Positions 1 to 8,373 of a stretch of 44,961 bases of DNA are shown here, in pieces. The translations under genes were made by a program, and so were the position numbers. The stretch's first letter is position 1. Each line of letters opens with the position of its first letter. Below the pieces are notes generated by a model. It was not told the DNA's origin and did not search any database. It saw only the letters and a program-made list of their open reading frames with translations. Source of the stretch: Flavobacteriales bacterium (GTDB taxonomy: Bacteria; Bacteroidota; Bacteroidia; Flavobacteriales_D; Crocinitomicaceae); the NCBI GenBank assembly GCA_947454525.1, contig CANGJM010000021.1, positions 1 to 44,961 on the forward strand, written 5' to 3'.

Positions 1-210
1 ATTTCAATTCTCAGTTGCTGCTTCTTAGGGCAGTTGCTTCCGCCGGGGCGGACTGAGCTAGCGGACCAATATTTCAATTCTCAGTTGCTGCTTCTTAGGG
101 CAGTTGCTTCCGCCGGGGCGGACTGAGCTAGCGGACCAATATTTCAATTCTCAGTTGCTGCTTCTTAGGGCAGTTGCTTCCGCCGGGGCGGACTGAGCTA
201 CGGGACCAAT
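1..210. repeat. Three tandem copies of a 70-bp repeat
   Basis: Copies lie at 1-70, 71-140 and 141-210. The first two are identical by eye and the third differs only near its end (cgggacc instead of gcggacc). The array may continue left of the window. Each unit holds a palindrome, TCCGCC-GG-GGCGGA (39-52 in copy 1), and two CAGTTGCT direct repeats. It is richer in G+C (38 of 70 counted by hand) than its surroundings. Read on the minus strand, each unit contains GGTCC(G/C)(C/G)TAGCTCAG, which looks like the first 15 or so bases of a tRNA (acceptor strand, TA, D-stem), but the rest of a tRNA does not follow. Confidence 0.95.
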
Positions 211-240
211 ACTTTGTAAATACAACAATCATGTGAATGA

Positions 241-267
241 AAAAAGGGGGATGATTGCTCATCCCCC
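241..267 (-). terminator. Intrinsic terminator of the tRNA transcript
   Basis: A perfect 9-bp stem (GGGGGATGA at 246-254 with TCATCCCCC at 259-267) closes a 4-nt loop. On the minus strand it is followed by a run of T. It lies directly downstream of tRNA-Pro, so it should end the Ser-Pro tRNA transcript before the 70-bp repeats. Confidence 0.9.
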
Positions 268-270
268 TCG

Positions 271-345
271 TCGGGGCGGCAGGATTCGAACCTGCGACCT
301 CCTGGTCCCAAACCAGGCGCGATGACCGGACTACGCTACGCCCCG
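271..345 (-). tRNA. tRNA-Pro(TGG)
   Basis: The minus strand folds as a 75-nt cloverleaf. The acceptor stem is CGGGGCG/CGCCCCG, the anticodon stem is CCTGG/CCAGG with loop TTTGGGA, and the T-arm contains GGTTCGAATCC. The anticodon TGG lies at plus positions 308-310. The discriminator base is A and no CCA is encoded. It is probably cotranscribed with the tRNA-Ser 97 bp upstream. Confidence 0.96.
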
Positions 346-442
346 AACGATTCATCTTCAATATCTTTTGTAAACTGAACGTGATCAGTTCCTTTTTCTT
401 TCAGCGCAAGCTTTTACTTTGCCTCCACCGTAAGTGTTATTG

Positions 443-529
<87 letters not shown>

Positions 530-549
530 AGTGTTCCATGAATGGATGG

Positions 550-557
550 CAAAAGTA
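550..557 (-). promoter_or_regulatory. Bacteroidota -7 box for the tRNA genes
   Basis: The minus strand reads TACTTTTG, a full match to the TAnnTTTG -7 element of Bacteroidota housekeeping promoters, about 20 bp upstream of tRNA-Ser. I see no TTG at the usual 17-23 bp further upstream, so the -33 element is weak or absent. Confidence 0.5.
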
Positions 558-598
558 CAAAAACAATCCGTTTTTGAAAGCTTTTTTTGAAAAAAATG

Positions 599-1768
599 TT
601 AATTATAGGTGAATATTCCTTTTTCAGAGTGGATTGTCACCTGTTTTCCAGCATGTTGCTCTACTCGTCCTACTATTTTGGCGTTTACACCAAATGATTT
701 GGATATTTCGATGATTTCATTCGCAAGTCCTTCAGGAACATACACTTCCATACGGTGACCCATATTGAAGACTTTGTACATCTCCTGCCAAGGTGTTTGA
801 GATTCTTCTTGAATCATCTTGAAAAGTGGCGGAATTGGGAACAAATTATCCTTAATCACATGTACATCATTGACAAAATGTAAGACCTTTGTTTGTGCTC
901 CACCAGAACAATGTACCATTCCATGAATGCTTGAACGGTGTTTAGCCAAAATCTGTTGTATAATTGGCGCATACGTTCTTGTTGGAGACAATACTAATTT
1001 TCCAGCGTCTAATGGCGTACCTTCGACTGTATCCTGTAATTTCTTTGTTCCACTATAAACCAAATCAGCTGGAATAGCGCCATCAAAACTTTCTGGGAAT
1101 TCAGTTGCTAAGCTATGGTCGAAAACGTCGTGACGCGCGCTCGTAAGCCCATTACTACCCATTCCTCCGTTGAAAAAGGACTCGTAGTTCGCTTGCCCGT
1201 CGGATGCTAGTCCAACAATGACATCGCCTGCCTGAATGTTGTGGTTTGAAATCACCTCATCGCGTCTCATGCGACACACAACGGTTGAGTCAACAATAAT
1301 GGTACGAACCAAATCTCCGACATCAGCTGTTTCACCACCTGTTGAATGAATTTCTAATCCGTATGAGCGAAGCTCTGCCAATATCTCTTCAGTCCCATTG
1401 ATGATTTCAGAAATCACTTCTCCGGGAATTAAATTCTTGTTTCGTCCAATCGTCGAGGACAACATGATTGGTCCAGTTGCACCTACACACAGTAAATCGT
1501 CGAGATTCATGATGAGCGCATCCTGTGCAATTCCTTTCCAAACGGATAAATCGCCTGTTTTTTTCCAATACATGTATGCCAAAGAGGACTTCGTTCCTGC
1601 GCCATCTGCGTGCATGACCAAGCAATAGTCTTCGTCTCCAGTTAAATAATCTGGAACAATTTTACAAAATGCTTGAGGAAATAATCCTTTGTCAAGTTTC
1701 TTAATAGCGTTGTGAACATCTTCCTTTCCGGCAGAAACTCCACGTTGCTGGTAACGATTATCGGACAT
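599..1768 (-). CDS. purM: Phosphoribosylformylglycinamidine cyclo-ligase (AIR synthetase)
   Basis: PurM closes the imidazole ring of formylglycinamidine ribonucleotide with ATP to give aminoimidazole ribonucleotide, the fifth step of cytosolic purine synthesis. The 389-residue product begins with an AIR-synthase N-terminal part containing HADGAGTKS (residues 53-61), the family's phosphate/ATP-binding segment. The ATP-grasp-unrelated PurM fold continues with the conserved stretch STGGETADVGD and the late segment NMGHRMEVYVP. It is a little longer than the E. coli protein (about 345 aa), as I expect for Bacteroidota PurM. It is the last gene of a minus-strand set behind the DnaJ-like gene and xseB, 30 bp after xseB. 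I have no functional reason to link the three. Confidence 0.96.
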   Translation of the reverse strand: MSDNRYQQRGVSAGKEDVHNAIKKLDKGLFPQAFCKIVPDYLTGDEDYCLVMHADGAGTKSSLAYMYWKKTGDLSVWKGIAQDALIMNLDDLLCVGATGPIMLSSTIGRNKNLIPGEVISEIINGTEEILAELRSYGLEIHSTGGETADVGDLVRTIIVDSTVVCRMRRDEVISNHNIQAGDVIVGLASDGQANYESFFNGGMGSNGLTSARHDVFDHSLATEFPESFDGAIPADLVYSGTKKLQDTVEGTPLDAGKLVLSPTRTYAPIIQQILAKHRSSIHGMVHCSGGAQTKVLHFVNDVHVIKDNLFPIPPLFKMIQEESQTPWQEMYKVFNMGHRMEVYVPEGLANEIIEISKSFGVNAKIVGRVEQHAGKQVTIHSEKGIFTYN

Positions 1769-1798
1769 AAGTTAATTTGTTGGCAAAGGTAGGAAATC

Positions 1799-2002
1799 CT
1801 ATTCGTCTTCGTTCGTTGTGGCGTCAAGATCTTTCAGAATTTTCTGAACATCTGCTTCCGTCTCGTGAAGTTTAACCTTGCATATTTTTATTAATTCAGC
1901 AGCTCGTTTGACTTTCAACGCCAATTCATCAACATTGATTTGACCGCTTTCCATATACTGGACAAGCTGCTGCAATTCTTCGTAAGCCTCTGTATAATTC
2001 AT
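1799..2002 (-). CDS. xseB: Exodeoxyribonuclease VII small subunit
   Basis: A 67-residue, highly charged two-helix protein beginning MNYTEAYEELQQLVQYME. The pattern YEELQQLVQYMESGQINVDEL followed by a second helix with EL.K.CK..L matches XseB. Several small subunits assemble with one XseA large subunit to form exonuclease VII, which degrades single-stranded DNA. xseA normally lies next to xseB, but it is not in this window; the upstream neighbour (gap 9 bp) is a TerB-DnaJ gene. The acidic tail NEDE is not conserved in the family. The short length is normal for XseB. Confidence 0.88.
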   Translation of the reverse strand: MNYTEAYEELQQLVQYMESGQINVDELALKVKRAAELIKICKVKLHETEADVQKILKDLDATTNEDE

Positions 2003-2011
2003 GACATTGAT

Positions 2012-2773
2012 TTATTTGAATCCACGTCTTTTCTTAATGGCTTCATAAGCATCTTGAATGCGTTGAAATTTCTCCTTCGCTCCTTTTTGGTATTCTTCTC
2101 CCATCTGAGCAACTTTATCGGGATGGAAAGAAATCGCCATTTTACGGTAAGCTTTTTTCACCTCTTCGTCCGTAGCCTGTTCAGTAATTCCAAGAATTCG
2201 GTAATCTGAATCCACGTTTCGGTAGAACATGTTCTTCACCGATTCGAAGTCCACCGCAGAAACTCCTAACATCGTCGCAATTTTGGCAATCGTGTTCATT
2301 TCTGCCGTCCCCACATCACCATCAGACTTTGCAATTCCGAATAAATAATGAATCAACTGAACGCGTACTTCGATGGGCATTCTTCCACGAATATCTGTAC
2401 AAATCTGTTGTAGTGGAACCTGTCCGGTGTCTAAAAATTGCTTGAGAATTTGCAGGTGTTCACTCGTAAAACGATTCCCGAATTGATCAGCAAAGAAACG
2501 TTTCACGTAGTCTAACTCCACCTTCAACACCTTTCCATCTGCCTTCATCACGACAGCGGAAAGCGCCATCAGCATGGTTGGGACATCATACAAAGAAGAT
2601 TGTCTGCGGTAAAACTCAAAGGGATCTTGTCCGTTTGTCGCTTTATTTGCGCCACCTTTTGCACTATTGGAACCTAACTGATCCACCAAGGAACCAATAA
2701 TGAATCCAATAATCCCGAGTCCAATTTTTCGGGTAATCAAAAAGGCCCCGACGCCAAAAATCCACTTGTACAA
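2012..2773 (-). CDS. DjlA-like membrane-anchored TerB/DnaJ co-chaperone
   Basis: The 253-residue protein has an N-terminal hydrophobic segment (about 3-35), a TerB-like helical domain (about 48-165) and a C-terminal J domain (about 190-253) with the HPD motif at 217-219, needed to stimulate DnaK ATPase. This domain order matches DjlA, an inner-membrane DnaK co-chaperone. The reading frame has no ATG before the hydrophobic segment. The best start is TTG at 2773, because the first internal Met lies inside the TerB domain, and an ATT codon directly upstream is the only other candidate. It heads the set that continues with xseB and purM. Its target in the cell cannot be read from the sequence. 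Confidence 0.85.
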   Translation of the reverse strand: MYKWIFGVGAFLITRKIGLGIIGFIIGSLVDQLGSNSAKGGANKATNGQDPFEFYRRQSSLYDVPTMLMALSAVVMKADGKVLKVELDYVKRFFADQFGNRFTSEHLQILKQFLDTGQVPLQQICTDIRGRMPIEVRVQLIHYLFGIAKSDGDVGTAEMNTIAKIATMLGVSAVDFESVKNMFYRNVDSDYRILGITEQATDEEVKKAYRKMAISFHPDKVAQMGEEYQKGAKEKFQRIQDAYEAIKKRRGFK

Positions 2774-2797
2774 AATCTCTGCTTTCTAAATTCTCTT

Positions 2798-2805
2798 CAA
2801 AACTA
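2798..2805 (-). promoter_or_regulatory. -7 box upstream of the djlA-like/xseB/purM set
   Basis: The minus strand reads TAGTTTTG, a full TAnnTTTG match, ending 25 bp before the TTG start of the DnaJ-like gene and lying just after the htpG stop. No well-spaced TTG is present upstream. It may allow this set to be transcribed apart from htpG. Confidence 0.45.
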
Positions 2806-2810
2806 CTTAT

Positions 2811-4700
2811 TTAAGCAATATGTTCGATGTTTCGCTGAATGAATTGATCCAAGGCTTCTCCTTTTAACATTCCTTGCGCTAAAAGTGCTAAATCAACTAA
2901 TTGTTTCGTTACCGCTTGCTTGTCCTCATCGCTTTTTTGCAACAATGATCCAACGACTGGGTGATTCGAATTAACTGTCAAGTTGTACATTTCCGGGAAT
3001 GCGCCATAGAATCCGCCGACGCCCATGCGTTGTTGTTCCATCATTCTACGAATGAATTCAGGCTGGGTGATGATAATTGGAGCCTCACTATCGCTCATGC
3101 TTTCAAACTGAACGGTGAATTTTTCTTTTACCACATTTGATTCAAAAACGGGCTTCAATTTCTCTTCGTCCTCTTTCGATAATTTCGATGGAATCTCATC
3201 TGTTTTCTTGATCAATTTATCTAAAGAATCTGAATCGACACGAACGAAACTCACGTTTTCTAAACTTTGCTCCATTTTCGAAATCCAATGCGCCGCAAGT
3301 GGTCCGTCTAGGTGTAAAACATCATAGCCACGGTCCTTTGCTTTCTTCACAAAAGAGAATTGCTCTTCTGGATTACTTGTGTACAAAATCACCAATTTAT
3401 TGTCTTTATCCGTCTGAAGCGCCTTGATTTTCTCTTGGTATTCCTCGATGGTAAAGTACTCATTGTTGGTCGATTTCACCAAATTGAATTCTTTTGCTTT
3501 CTCTGCGAACTTATCTTCTGATAGGATCCCGTATTGAACGAAAATTTGCAAATCATCCCATTTGGATTCAAAATCCTTGCGGTCTTTTTTGAACATCTCC
3601 GCTAATTTATCCGCCACTTTTTTCGTGATGTGTGCAGAGATTTTCTTAACGTTGCTATCGCTTTGAAGGTACGAACGAGATACGTTCAGTGGAATGTCTG
3701 GTGAATCAATCACTCCATGTAAAAGTGTCAAGAATTCAGGCACAATTTCCGCCACGCTATCCGTAATGAACACTTGATTACAGTAAAGATTGATTTTATT
3801 TCGTTGCACCTCTACATTTTCCTTGATTTTTGGAAAATACAAGATACCCGTTAAGTTGAATGGATAATCGACATTCAAGTGGATGTGGAATAATGGGTCA
3901 TCAAATGTAGATGGATACAGTTCTCGGTAGAAATTCGCGTAATCTTCCGCACTCAAATCAACCGGTGCTTTTGTCCAAGCTGGCGAAACATTGTTCACTT
4001 GATTCGGAACGTCGATCGCTACACGTTTCACTTTTCCATCCTCATCTTTCTCCCCTTCTGGAGAATCAACATATTCCGTCTTATTTCCGAAGAAAACAGG
4101 AATTGGCAAGAATTTACAGTACTTATTGATGATTCCACCAATGCGTTCTTTTTCCAAGAATTCAATGGATTCCTCGTTGATGTAAAGAATGATATCTGTC
4201 CCTCTGTCTGCTTTCTCAATTTCAGTCAGCGTATATTCCGGTGAACCATTACTTTCCCATTGAACGGCTTGAGATCCTTCGTGACGAGAAAGTGTTTTAA
4301 TTTGAACACGTTCCGCTACCATGAATGCTGAATAGAATCCAAGACCGAAGTGACCAATGATTTGCTCTGCTCCTTCTTTTCCTTTGTACTGTTGAACGAA
4401 TTCTTCCGCACCAGAAAAAGCGATTTGATTGATGTATTTATCAATTTCATCGGCCGTCATTCCGATTCCGCGATCGCGAATGGTCAGCGTTTTTTCTTCC
4501 TTGTTTAAAATCACTTCGACTTTCAATTCGCCGATGTCACCTTTAAACTCTCCGCTTTTCGCGAGCACATTTAATTTTTGAGAGGCATCTACGGCATTTG
4601 AAACCAATTCACGAAGAAATATTTCGTGATCGGAGTACAAGAATTTCTTGATAATTGGAAAAATGTTTTCCGTTTGTACGTTTATTTGTCCTGTTTTCAT
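2811..4700 (-). CDS. htpG: Molecular chaperone HtpG (Hsp90)
   Basis: Cytosolic Hsp90 family chaperone of 629 residues, the usual bacterial length. The GHKL ATPase domain carries FLRELVSNAVDA near residues 28-39 (Asn and Asp for Mg-ATP), DRGIGMT, and the lid region GHFGLGFYSAFM. The middle domain includes NVSRSYLQ, whose Arg contacts the ATP gamma-phosphate. The C-terminal dimerisation domain contains EFIRRMMEQQ. I chose ATG at 4700, giving the family-typical MKTGQINVQTENIFP. A TTG nine bases upstream is in frame but gives no family-like extension. It is divergent from the dehydrogenase gene. I found no exact TAnnTTTG box or CIRCE element (TTAGCACTC-N9-GAGTGCTAA) upstream, so its control is unclear. 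Confidence 0.97.
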   Translation of the reverse strand: MKTGQINVQTENIFPIIKKFLYSDHEIFLRELVSNAVDASQKLNVLAKSGEFKGDIGELKVEVILNKEEKTLTIRDRGIGMTADEIDKYINQIAFSGAEEFVQQYKGKEGAEQIIGHFGLGFYSAFMVAERVQIKTLSRHEGSQAVQWESNGSPEYTLTEIEKADRGTDIILYINEESIEFLEKERIGGIINKYCKFLPIPVFFGNKTEYVDSPEGEKDEDGKVKRVAIDVPNQVNNVSPAWTKAPVDLSAEDYANFYRELYPSTFDDPLFHIHLNVDYPFNLTGILYFPKIKENVEVQRNKINLYCNQVFITDSVAEIVPEFLTLLHGVIDSPDIPLNVSRSYLQSDSNVKKISAHITKKVADKLAEMFKKDRKDFESKWDDLQIFVQYGILSEDKFAEKAKEFNLVKSTNNEYFTIEEYQEKIKALQTDKDNKLVILYTSNPEEQFSFVKKAKDRGYDVLHLDGPLAAHWISKMEQSLENVSFVRVDSDSLDKLIKKTDEIPSKLSKEDEEKLKPVFESNVVKEKFTVQFESMSDSEAPIIITQPEFIRRMMEQQRMGVGGFYGAFPEMYNLTVNSNHPVVGSLLQKSDEDKQAVTKQLVDLALLAQGMLKGEALDQFIQRNIEHIA

Positions 4701-4826
4701 GATATACAATTTGATTCTCTCCGGTCAAGGAATATGCCAAGGACTAAATTGTGACATTTTGACAAGTTTTACTTCTCTTGCGTCATAATTCTTCGGTCAT
4801 TTGAAATAATTTGTCACTTTTGTAGC

Positions 4827-5588
4827 ATGAAAGGATATGCATTTATTACCGGCGCAAGCGCTGGATTCGGAGAAGCAATTGCAGAGACATTAGCGAACGA
4901 AGGTTACAACTTAATCATTGCCGCTCGACGCACAGAGCGCTTGGAGGCATTAAAGTCACGCTTAAGTCATTTGAGCATTGATGTCCAAATAATAACGATG
5001 GACGTGCGTAACGAAGTAGAAGTAATATCTGCTGTCGCATCTTTAGCGGAAAACGTTCAAAATCGCATCGAAATCTTGGTGAACAACGCAGGATTAGCCG
5101 TTGGGCGCGGTCCAATTGACCAAGGGATTTCTGATGACTGGGAGCGCATGATTGACACGAACGTGAAAGGATTATTGTATGTAACGAAAGCCGTTGTTCC
5201 CTTTTTGAAAATGCAAAAACATGGACATATCGTCAATATCGCGAGTATCGCTGGAAAAGAAGTCTATCCAGGTGGAAATGTTTATTGTGCGAGCAAACAT
5301 GCGGTGGACGCACTTTCCCGTTCCATGCGCATTGATTTGGTTTCTTACGGAATCAAAGTAACAAACATTGCTCCAGGAGCAGCAGAAACAGAGTTTTCAC
5401 TGGTTCGTTTCAAAGGAGATCAAAACACGGCAGATTCCGTTTACGAAGGTTTTGATGCATTGCAAGCACAAGACATTGCTGACAGCGTTTTGTTTGCTGT
5501 GACGCGTCCCGCACATGTAAACATAAGCGACATAACGATTATGCCAACGGCTCAAGCCAGTACCACAATCTTACACAAGGAAGTTTAG
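4827..5588 (+). CDS. Short-chain dehydrogenase/reductase (YdfG-like)
   Basis: Classical SDR of 253 residues. The cofactor loop is TGASAGFG (8-15), the structural NNAG is at 86-89, and the catalytic set is Ser140, Tyr153 and Lys157 (YCASK). Arg residues after the second strand (AARRTERL) favour NADP over NAD. Overall pattern, including PGAAETEFSLVRF, resembles E. coli YdfG, an NADP-dependent serine/3-hydroxy acid dehydrogenase, but the substrate cannot be settled from sequence. Upstream it faces away from htpG. Its TAG stop overlaps the stop codon of the convergent aminopeptidase gene by 4 bp. Confidence 0.88.
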   Translation: MKGYAFITGASAGFGEAIAETLANEGYNLIIAARRTERLEALKSRLSHLSIDVQIITMDVRNEVEVISAVASLAENVQNRIEILVNNAGLAVGRGPIDQGISDDWERMIDTNVKGLLYVTKAVVPFLKMQKHGHIVNIASIAGKEVYPGGNVYCASKHAVDALSRSMRIDLVSYGIKVTNIAPGAAETEFSLVRFKGDQNTADSVYEGFDALQAQDIADSVLFAVTRPAHVNISDITIMPTAQASTTILHKEV

Positions 5589-8266
5589 TTTCCTTCGGCA
5601 TCTACAGGTGATTCATCTGACTGACCAAGTGGAAGCAAGTTTTGAATCAAGTCCTCGTAGCGTTGTTTGATGCGTTTTTTCTCATCCGCTTTTGCAAACG
5701 ATTTACCTTCTTCTAACTCCGCAATTTCCATTTCAAGGGAATTCACTAGTTGCATGTAATTTTGAAGGTTGAACTGAATTGCTTGTTTCACCCAATATTT
5801 CGTTAAATCTCCCCCAACTTCGTTGTAATGAATATAAACTGCATGAGATTTCTCCTGTAAATCAATGTTCATGCGCATGATGTAAACCGCATATGAAATC
5901 ATTGTTCTCAATTCGTCGTAACCTTTAAAATCACTGTGGTAGATGAGTTGATCTAAGTAATCGTAATCAGAGGAGTCACCAATTTGCGCAATGACTTCCG
6001 CGATGGTTACTTTCAACGCTTTTGCTGGCTCATTCTTCATTCCGCGGGCAACGTTTAACGCATCTTTCTCATCCACTTTGATGTAAGAACCTAATCCAGA
6101 AGCAATGGCAGTGTACGATTTCTCTTTTGCCATAAACGACTTAAAGAAGGTAGTTGCTTCTTCAGCTTCCATAAATTCCATACATCCAATCGCAGCAGCA
6201 CGGACTTCCGATTTCGCATCGTTCAAGGACATTTCTTTTAGTTGAGCGACATACGTTTTAGCCTTCTCTTTCTCCATTTTCTCGATAACATTGATCGCCG
6301 ATAAACGAATACTCCAGAACGGATCTTTCAATGCGTCTGCCAATAATCGAGCGGATTTATCTCCTGGGATATTTGCCACGCGCGCTAGTGCTGTGTTACG
6401 CGCTTTCCAACGTTTTGCATTGTAGTACTGATGGATAAATTCATCCGTAGATTTGTCTTCAAAAACTTTGCCCAACAACATTTGAGGCTCATCAAACAAC
6501 ACGTTTTTCACTGTTCCTTTGATTGGGAAATAGAAATTTTGTTCTACCGAATCCACAACAATGCGTGAAGTTGTTTTTCCTGCTTCATCCCAAATCGCTA
6601 CATCCACTGGAAGTTTGTAAATTGGGAATTCGTTGAAATTTTGAAGTTGTTTAACGGTCAATACAAGCGTATTTTTTGCGGCATCCACTTTGTGCGTTAC
6701 CTCTAAAACGGGATGACCACTGCTTAGGAACCATTGATTAAAGAACCAGTTTAAATCCTCTCCTGAAACCTCTTCAAAAGCCATGCGCAAGTTGTGAACT
6801 TCTGCCGCTTTGAATTTATTGGATGTTAAATACAGGTTTAATCCTTTAAAGAAGGCCTCATCTCCTAAATAATTGCGCAACATGTGTAAAATACGTCCAC
6901 CTTTGTTGTAAGAGTGACCATCAAACATGTCTTCTTTATCTGCGTAATCAAAACGGATCAAATTGAAGTATCCGCCATTCTCCGCTGAACCAAAATATCC
7001 ATCAGCTTCGCTTTCCGCTTGAAAATCTGCTTCATCTAAACCGTAACGGTGTTCGTCCCACAGGTATTGAGAATAATTGGCAAACGACTCATTCAAGGGT
7101 AAATTCGACCAAGATTCGCAGGTTACTAAATCTCCAAACCAATGGTGGAATAACTCATGAGCAATCGTCGATTGATCATTGGCATCTAACAATTCGCGTT
7201 CAGTTTTGTACACGTAATCACCAAATACGACAGCTCCAGTATTTTCCATTGCTCCAGAAACATAGTCTCTCACCACAATTTGTGAGTATTTATCCCATGG
7301 GTATTCAACGCCTAACTTTTCAGAAAAGAAACGAATCATTTCAGGCGTTTCACCAAAAATAGCTTTCGCATCTTTTTCATAGGCTGGCTCAACGATGTAA
7401 TTCACTTCCATTTTCGAACCATCCTTGCGTGTGTAGCTATCCTTTACCGTTTTGAATTCGCCAACAGCCATCATAAAGAGGTAAGGAGCATGTGGTAAGT
7501 CTTGTTTCCAATGGTCTGTTCTTGTTCCATCGGCATTTTTCTTGGAAGAAATTAATTTTCCATTTGCCAAAGTCATGTATTTATCTTGAACAGTCATTAA
7601 GATTTCTTCGGTTGATTTTGCATTTGGCGCATCCACAGTTGGAAACCATACGCTATTTGCTTCCGTTTCACCTTGAGTCCAAATTTGCGGCATTTTCGTT
7701 TTGTCTTCTCCTTTAGGATTGATGAAATACAGTCCTTTGTCTGAAGTAATCGCTGCACTTCCCCCTACTTTACGTTCGTCTGGTTTGGAAACATATTGAA
7801 TCGTTACATTGAATTTCTCATCACGTGTGTACTTACGATCCAACTGAATGCGTAAATGCAAAGAGTCGTTATAGGTATAAGCCAACTTTTTGTTGTTCAT
7901 CTCTACAGAAAGGATATCCATTCCTTTTGCATCTAGGATTAGACTATCCGACGTGTAAAAATGCTGTTTTGCTGTTAAAATTTCTTTCCCATTCAAACGT
8001 GCATGTTCCCAATCGAAACTAACTTCTAAACGTGTATGAACGATGTCTGTTTGCAAGGTGCGTGATGAATTGTAGATTCCACGAACGTATGGATTTTCCT
8101 CCTCCATCATCATTTCTTCCCATTCTTCTTCGGTAAAATCACCTTCCGGCAATTCTTCAACCATCTCAGGGGCACCCCAAGATTCACTTTCTTGAACCGA
8201 TTCTTTCGATTGATGACAAGCCGTAAGAATTAAAAATGTTGAAACGAAATAAGCGTATTTTAACAT
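5585..8266 (-). CDS. M1 family zinc aminopeptidase, lipoprotein
   Basis: An 893-residue metallopeptidase that should remove N-terminal residues from peptides at the cell envelope. The start at 8266 gives a lipoprotein signal with lipobox LTAC (Cys17); a longer in-frame start would overlap pgk and destroy the signal. The catalytic region shows GAMEN (338-342), HELFHH (HExxH, His370, Glu371, His374) and the third zinc ligand in NESFANY (Glu393). The N-terminal acidic stretch after the lipid anchor (about 25-60) is low-complexity. The C-terminal third looks helical with HEAT/ARM-like repeats (LLADALKDPFWSIRLSAIN), as in other Bacteroidota M1 enzymes. Periplasmic or outer-membrane placement is inferred from the signal only. 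Confidence 0.93.
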   Translation of the reverse strand: MLKYAYFVSTFLILTACHQSKESVQESESWGAPEMVEELPEGDFTEEEWEEMMMEEENPYVRGIYNSSRTLQTDIVHTRLEVSFDWEHARLNGKEILTAKQHFYTSDSLILDAKGMDILSVEMNNKKLAYTYNDSLHLRIQLDRKYTRDEKFNVTIQYVSKPDERKVGGSAAITSDKGLYFINPKGEDKTKMPQIWTQGETEANSVWFPTVDAPNAKSTEEILMTVQDKYMTLANGKLISSKKNADGTRTDHWKQDLPHAPYLFMMAVGEFKTVKDSYTRKDGSKMEVNYIVEPAYEKDAKAIFGETPEMIRFFSEKLGVEYPWDKYSQIVVRDYVSGAMENTGAVVFGDYVYKTERELLDANDQSTIAHELFHHWFGDLVTCESWSNLPLNESFANYSQYLWDEHRYGLDEADFQAESEADGYFGSAENGGYFNLIRFDYADKEDMFDGHSYNKGGRILHMLRNYLGDEAFFKGLNLYLTSNKFKAAEVHNLRMAFEEVSGEDLNWFFNQWFLSSGHPVLEVTHKVDAAKNTLVLTVKQLQNFNEFPIYKLPVDVAIWDEAGKTTSRIVVDSVEQNFYFPIKGTVKNVLFDEPQMLLGKVFEDKSTDEFIHQYYNAKRWKARNTALARVANIPGDKSARLLADALKDPFWSIRLSAINVIEKMEKEKAKTYVAQLKEMSLNDAKSEVRAAAIGCMEFMEAEEATTFFKSFMAKEKSYTAIASGLGSYIKVDEKDALNVARGMKNEPAKALKVTIAEVIAQIGDSSDYDYLDQLIYHSDFKGYDELRTMISYAVYIMRMNIDLQEKSHAVYIHYNEVGGDLTKYWVKQAIQFNLQNYMQLVNSLEMEIAELEEGKSFAKADEKKRIKQRYEDLIQNLLPLGQSDESPVDAEGN

Positions 8267-8317
8267 AGGAATATATTTTAGACAAAACTGCAGAAAATAA
8301 ATGAATTTACCGAGAAT

Positions 8318-8339
8318 CTTGCGTGGAAACAAACGCAAG
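8318..8339. promoter_or_regulatory. Inverted repeat between the aminopeptidase and pgk
   Basis: A perfect 7-bp inverted repeat, CTTGCGT-N8-ACGCAAG, sits 14 bp upstream of the pgk -7 box, covering roughly the -45 to -25 region. It could be an operator for a dimeric regulator acting on pgk, or on both divergent genes. No regulator is known for it. Confidence 0.4.
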
Positions 8340-8353
8340 AAATTCGCTTTCGT

Positions 8354-8361
8354 TACTTTTG
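8354..8361 (+). promoter_or_regulatory. -7 box for pgk
   Basis: TACTTTTG is a full TAnnTTTG match ending 12 bp before the pgk ATG. Predicted transcription would start only about 5-8 nt before the start codon. No TTG occurs at 17-23 bp upstream, where the inverted repeat lies instead. Confidence 0.5.
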
Positions 8362-8373
8362 TAGAAAAAAAAG

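Noticed and set aside
1..210. CRISPR array
   Set aside because: The three repeats are directly adjacent with no unique spacers, and no cas genes are in the window.
128..361. A minus-strand reading frame of 77 residues across tRNA-Pro
   Set aside because: The phrase VAGSNPAAPT is a well-known artefact of translating tRNA genes; the rest is the 70-bp repeat.
4724..4739. A sigma-54-like element (TGGCAT-N6-TTGAC on the minus strand) upstream of htpG
   Set aside because: The -24 half fits, but the -12 half lacks the required GC (TTGA instead of TTGC), so the match is too weak to call.
7492..7716. Many short frames opposite the large genes (for example here and at 22172-22435, 23665-24042, 10030-10407)
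   Set aside because: They are shadows of well-supported genes, with no start context or recognisable protein pattern.
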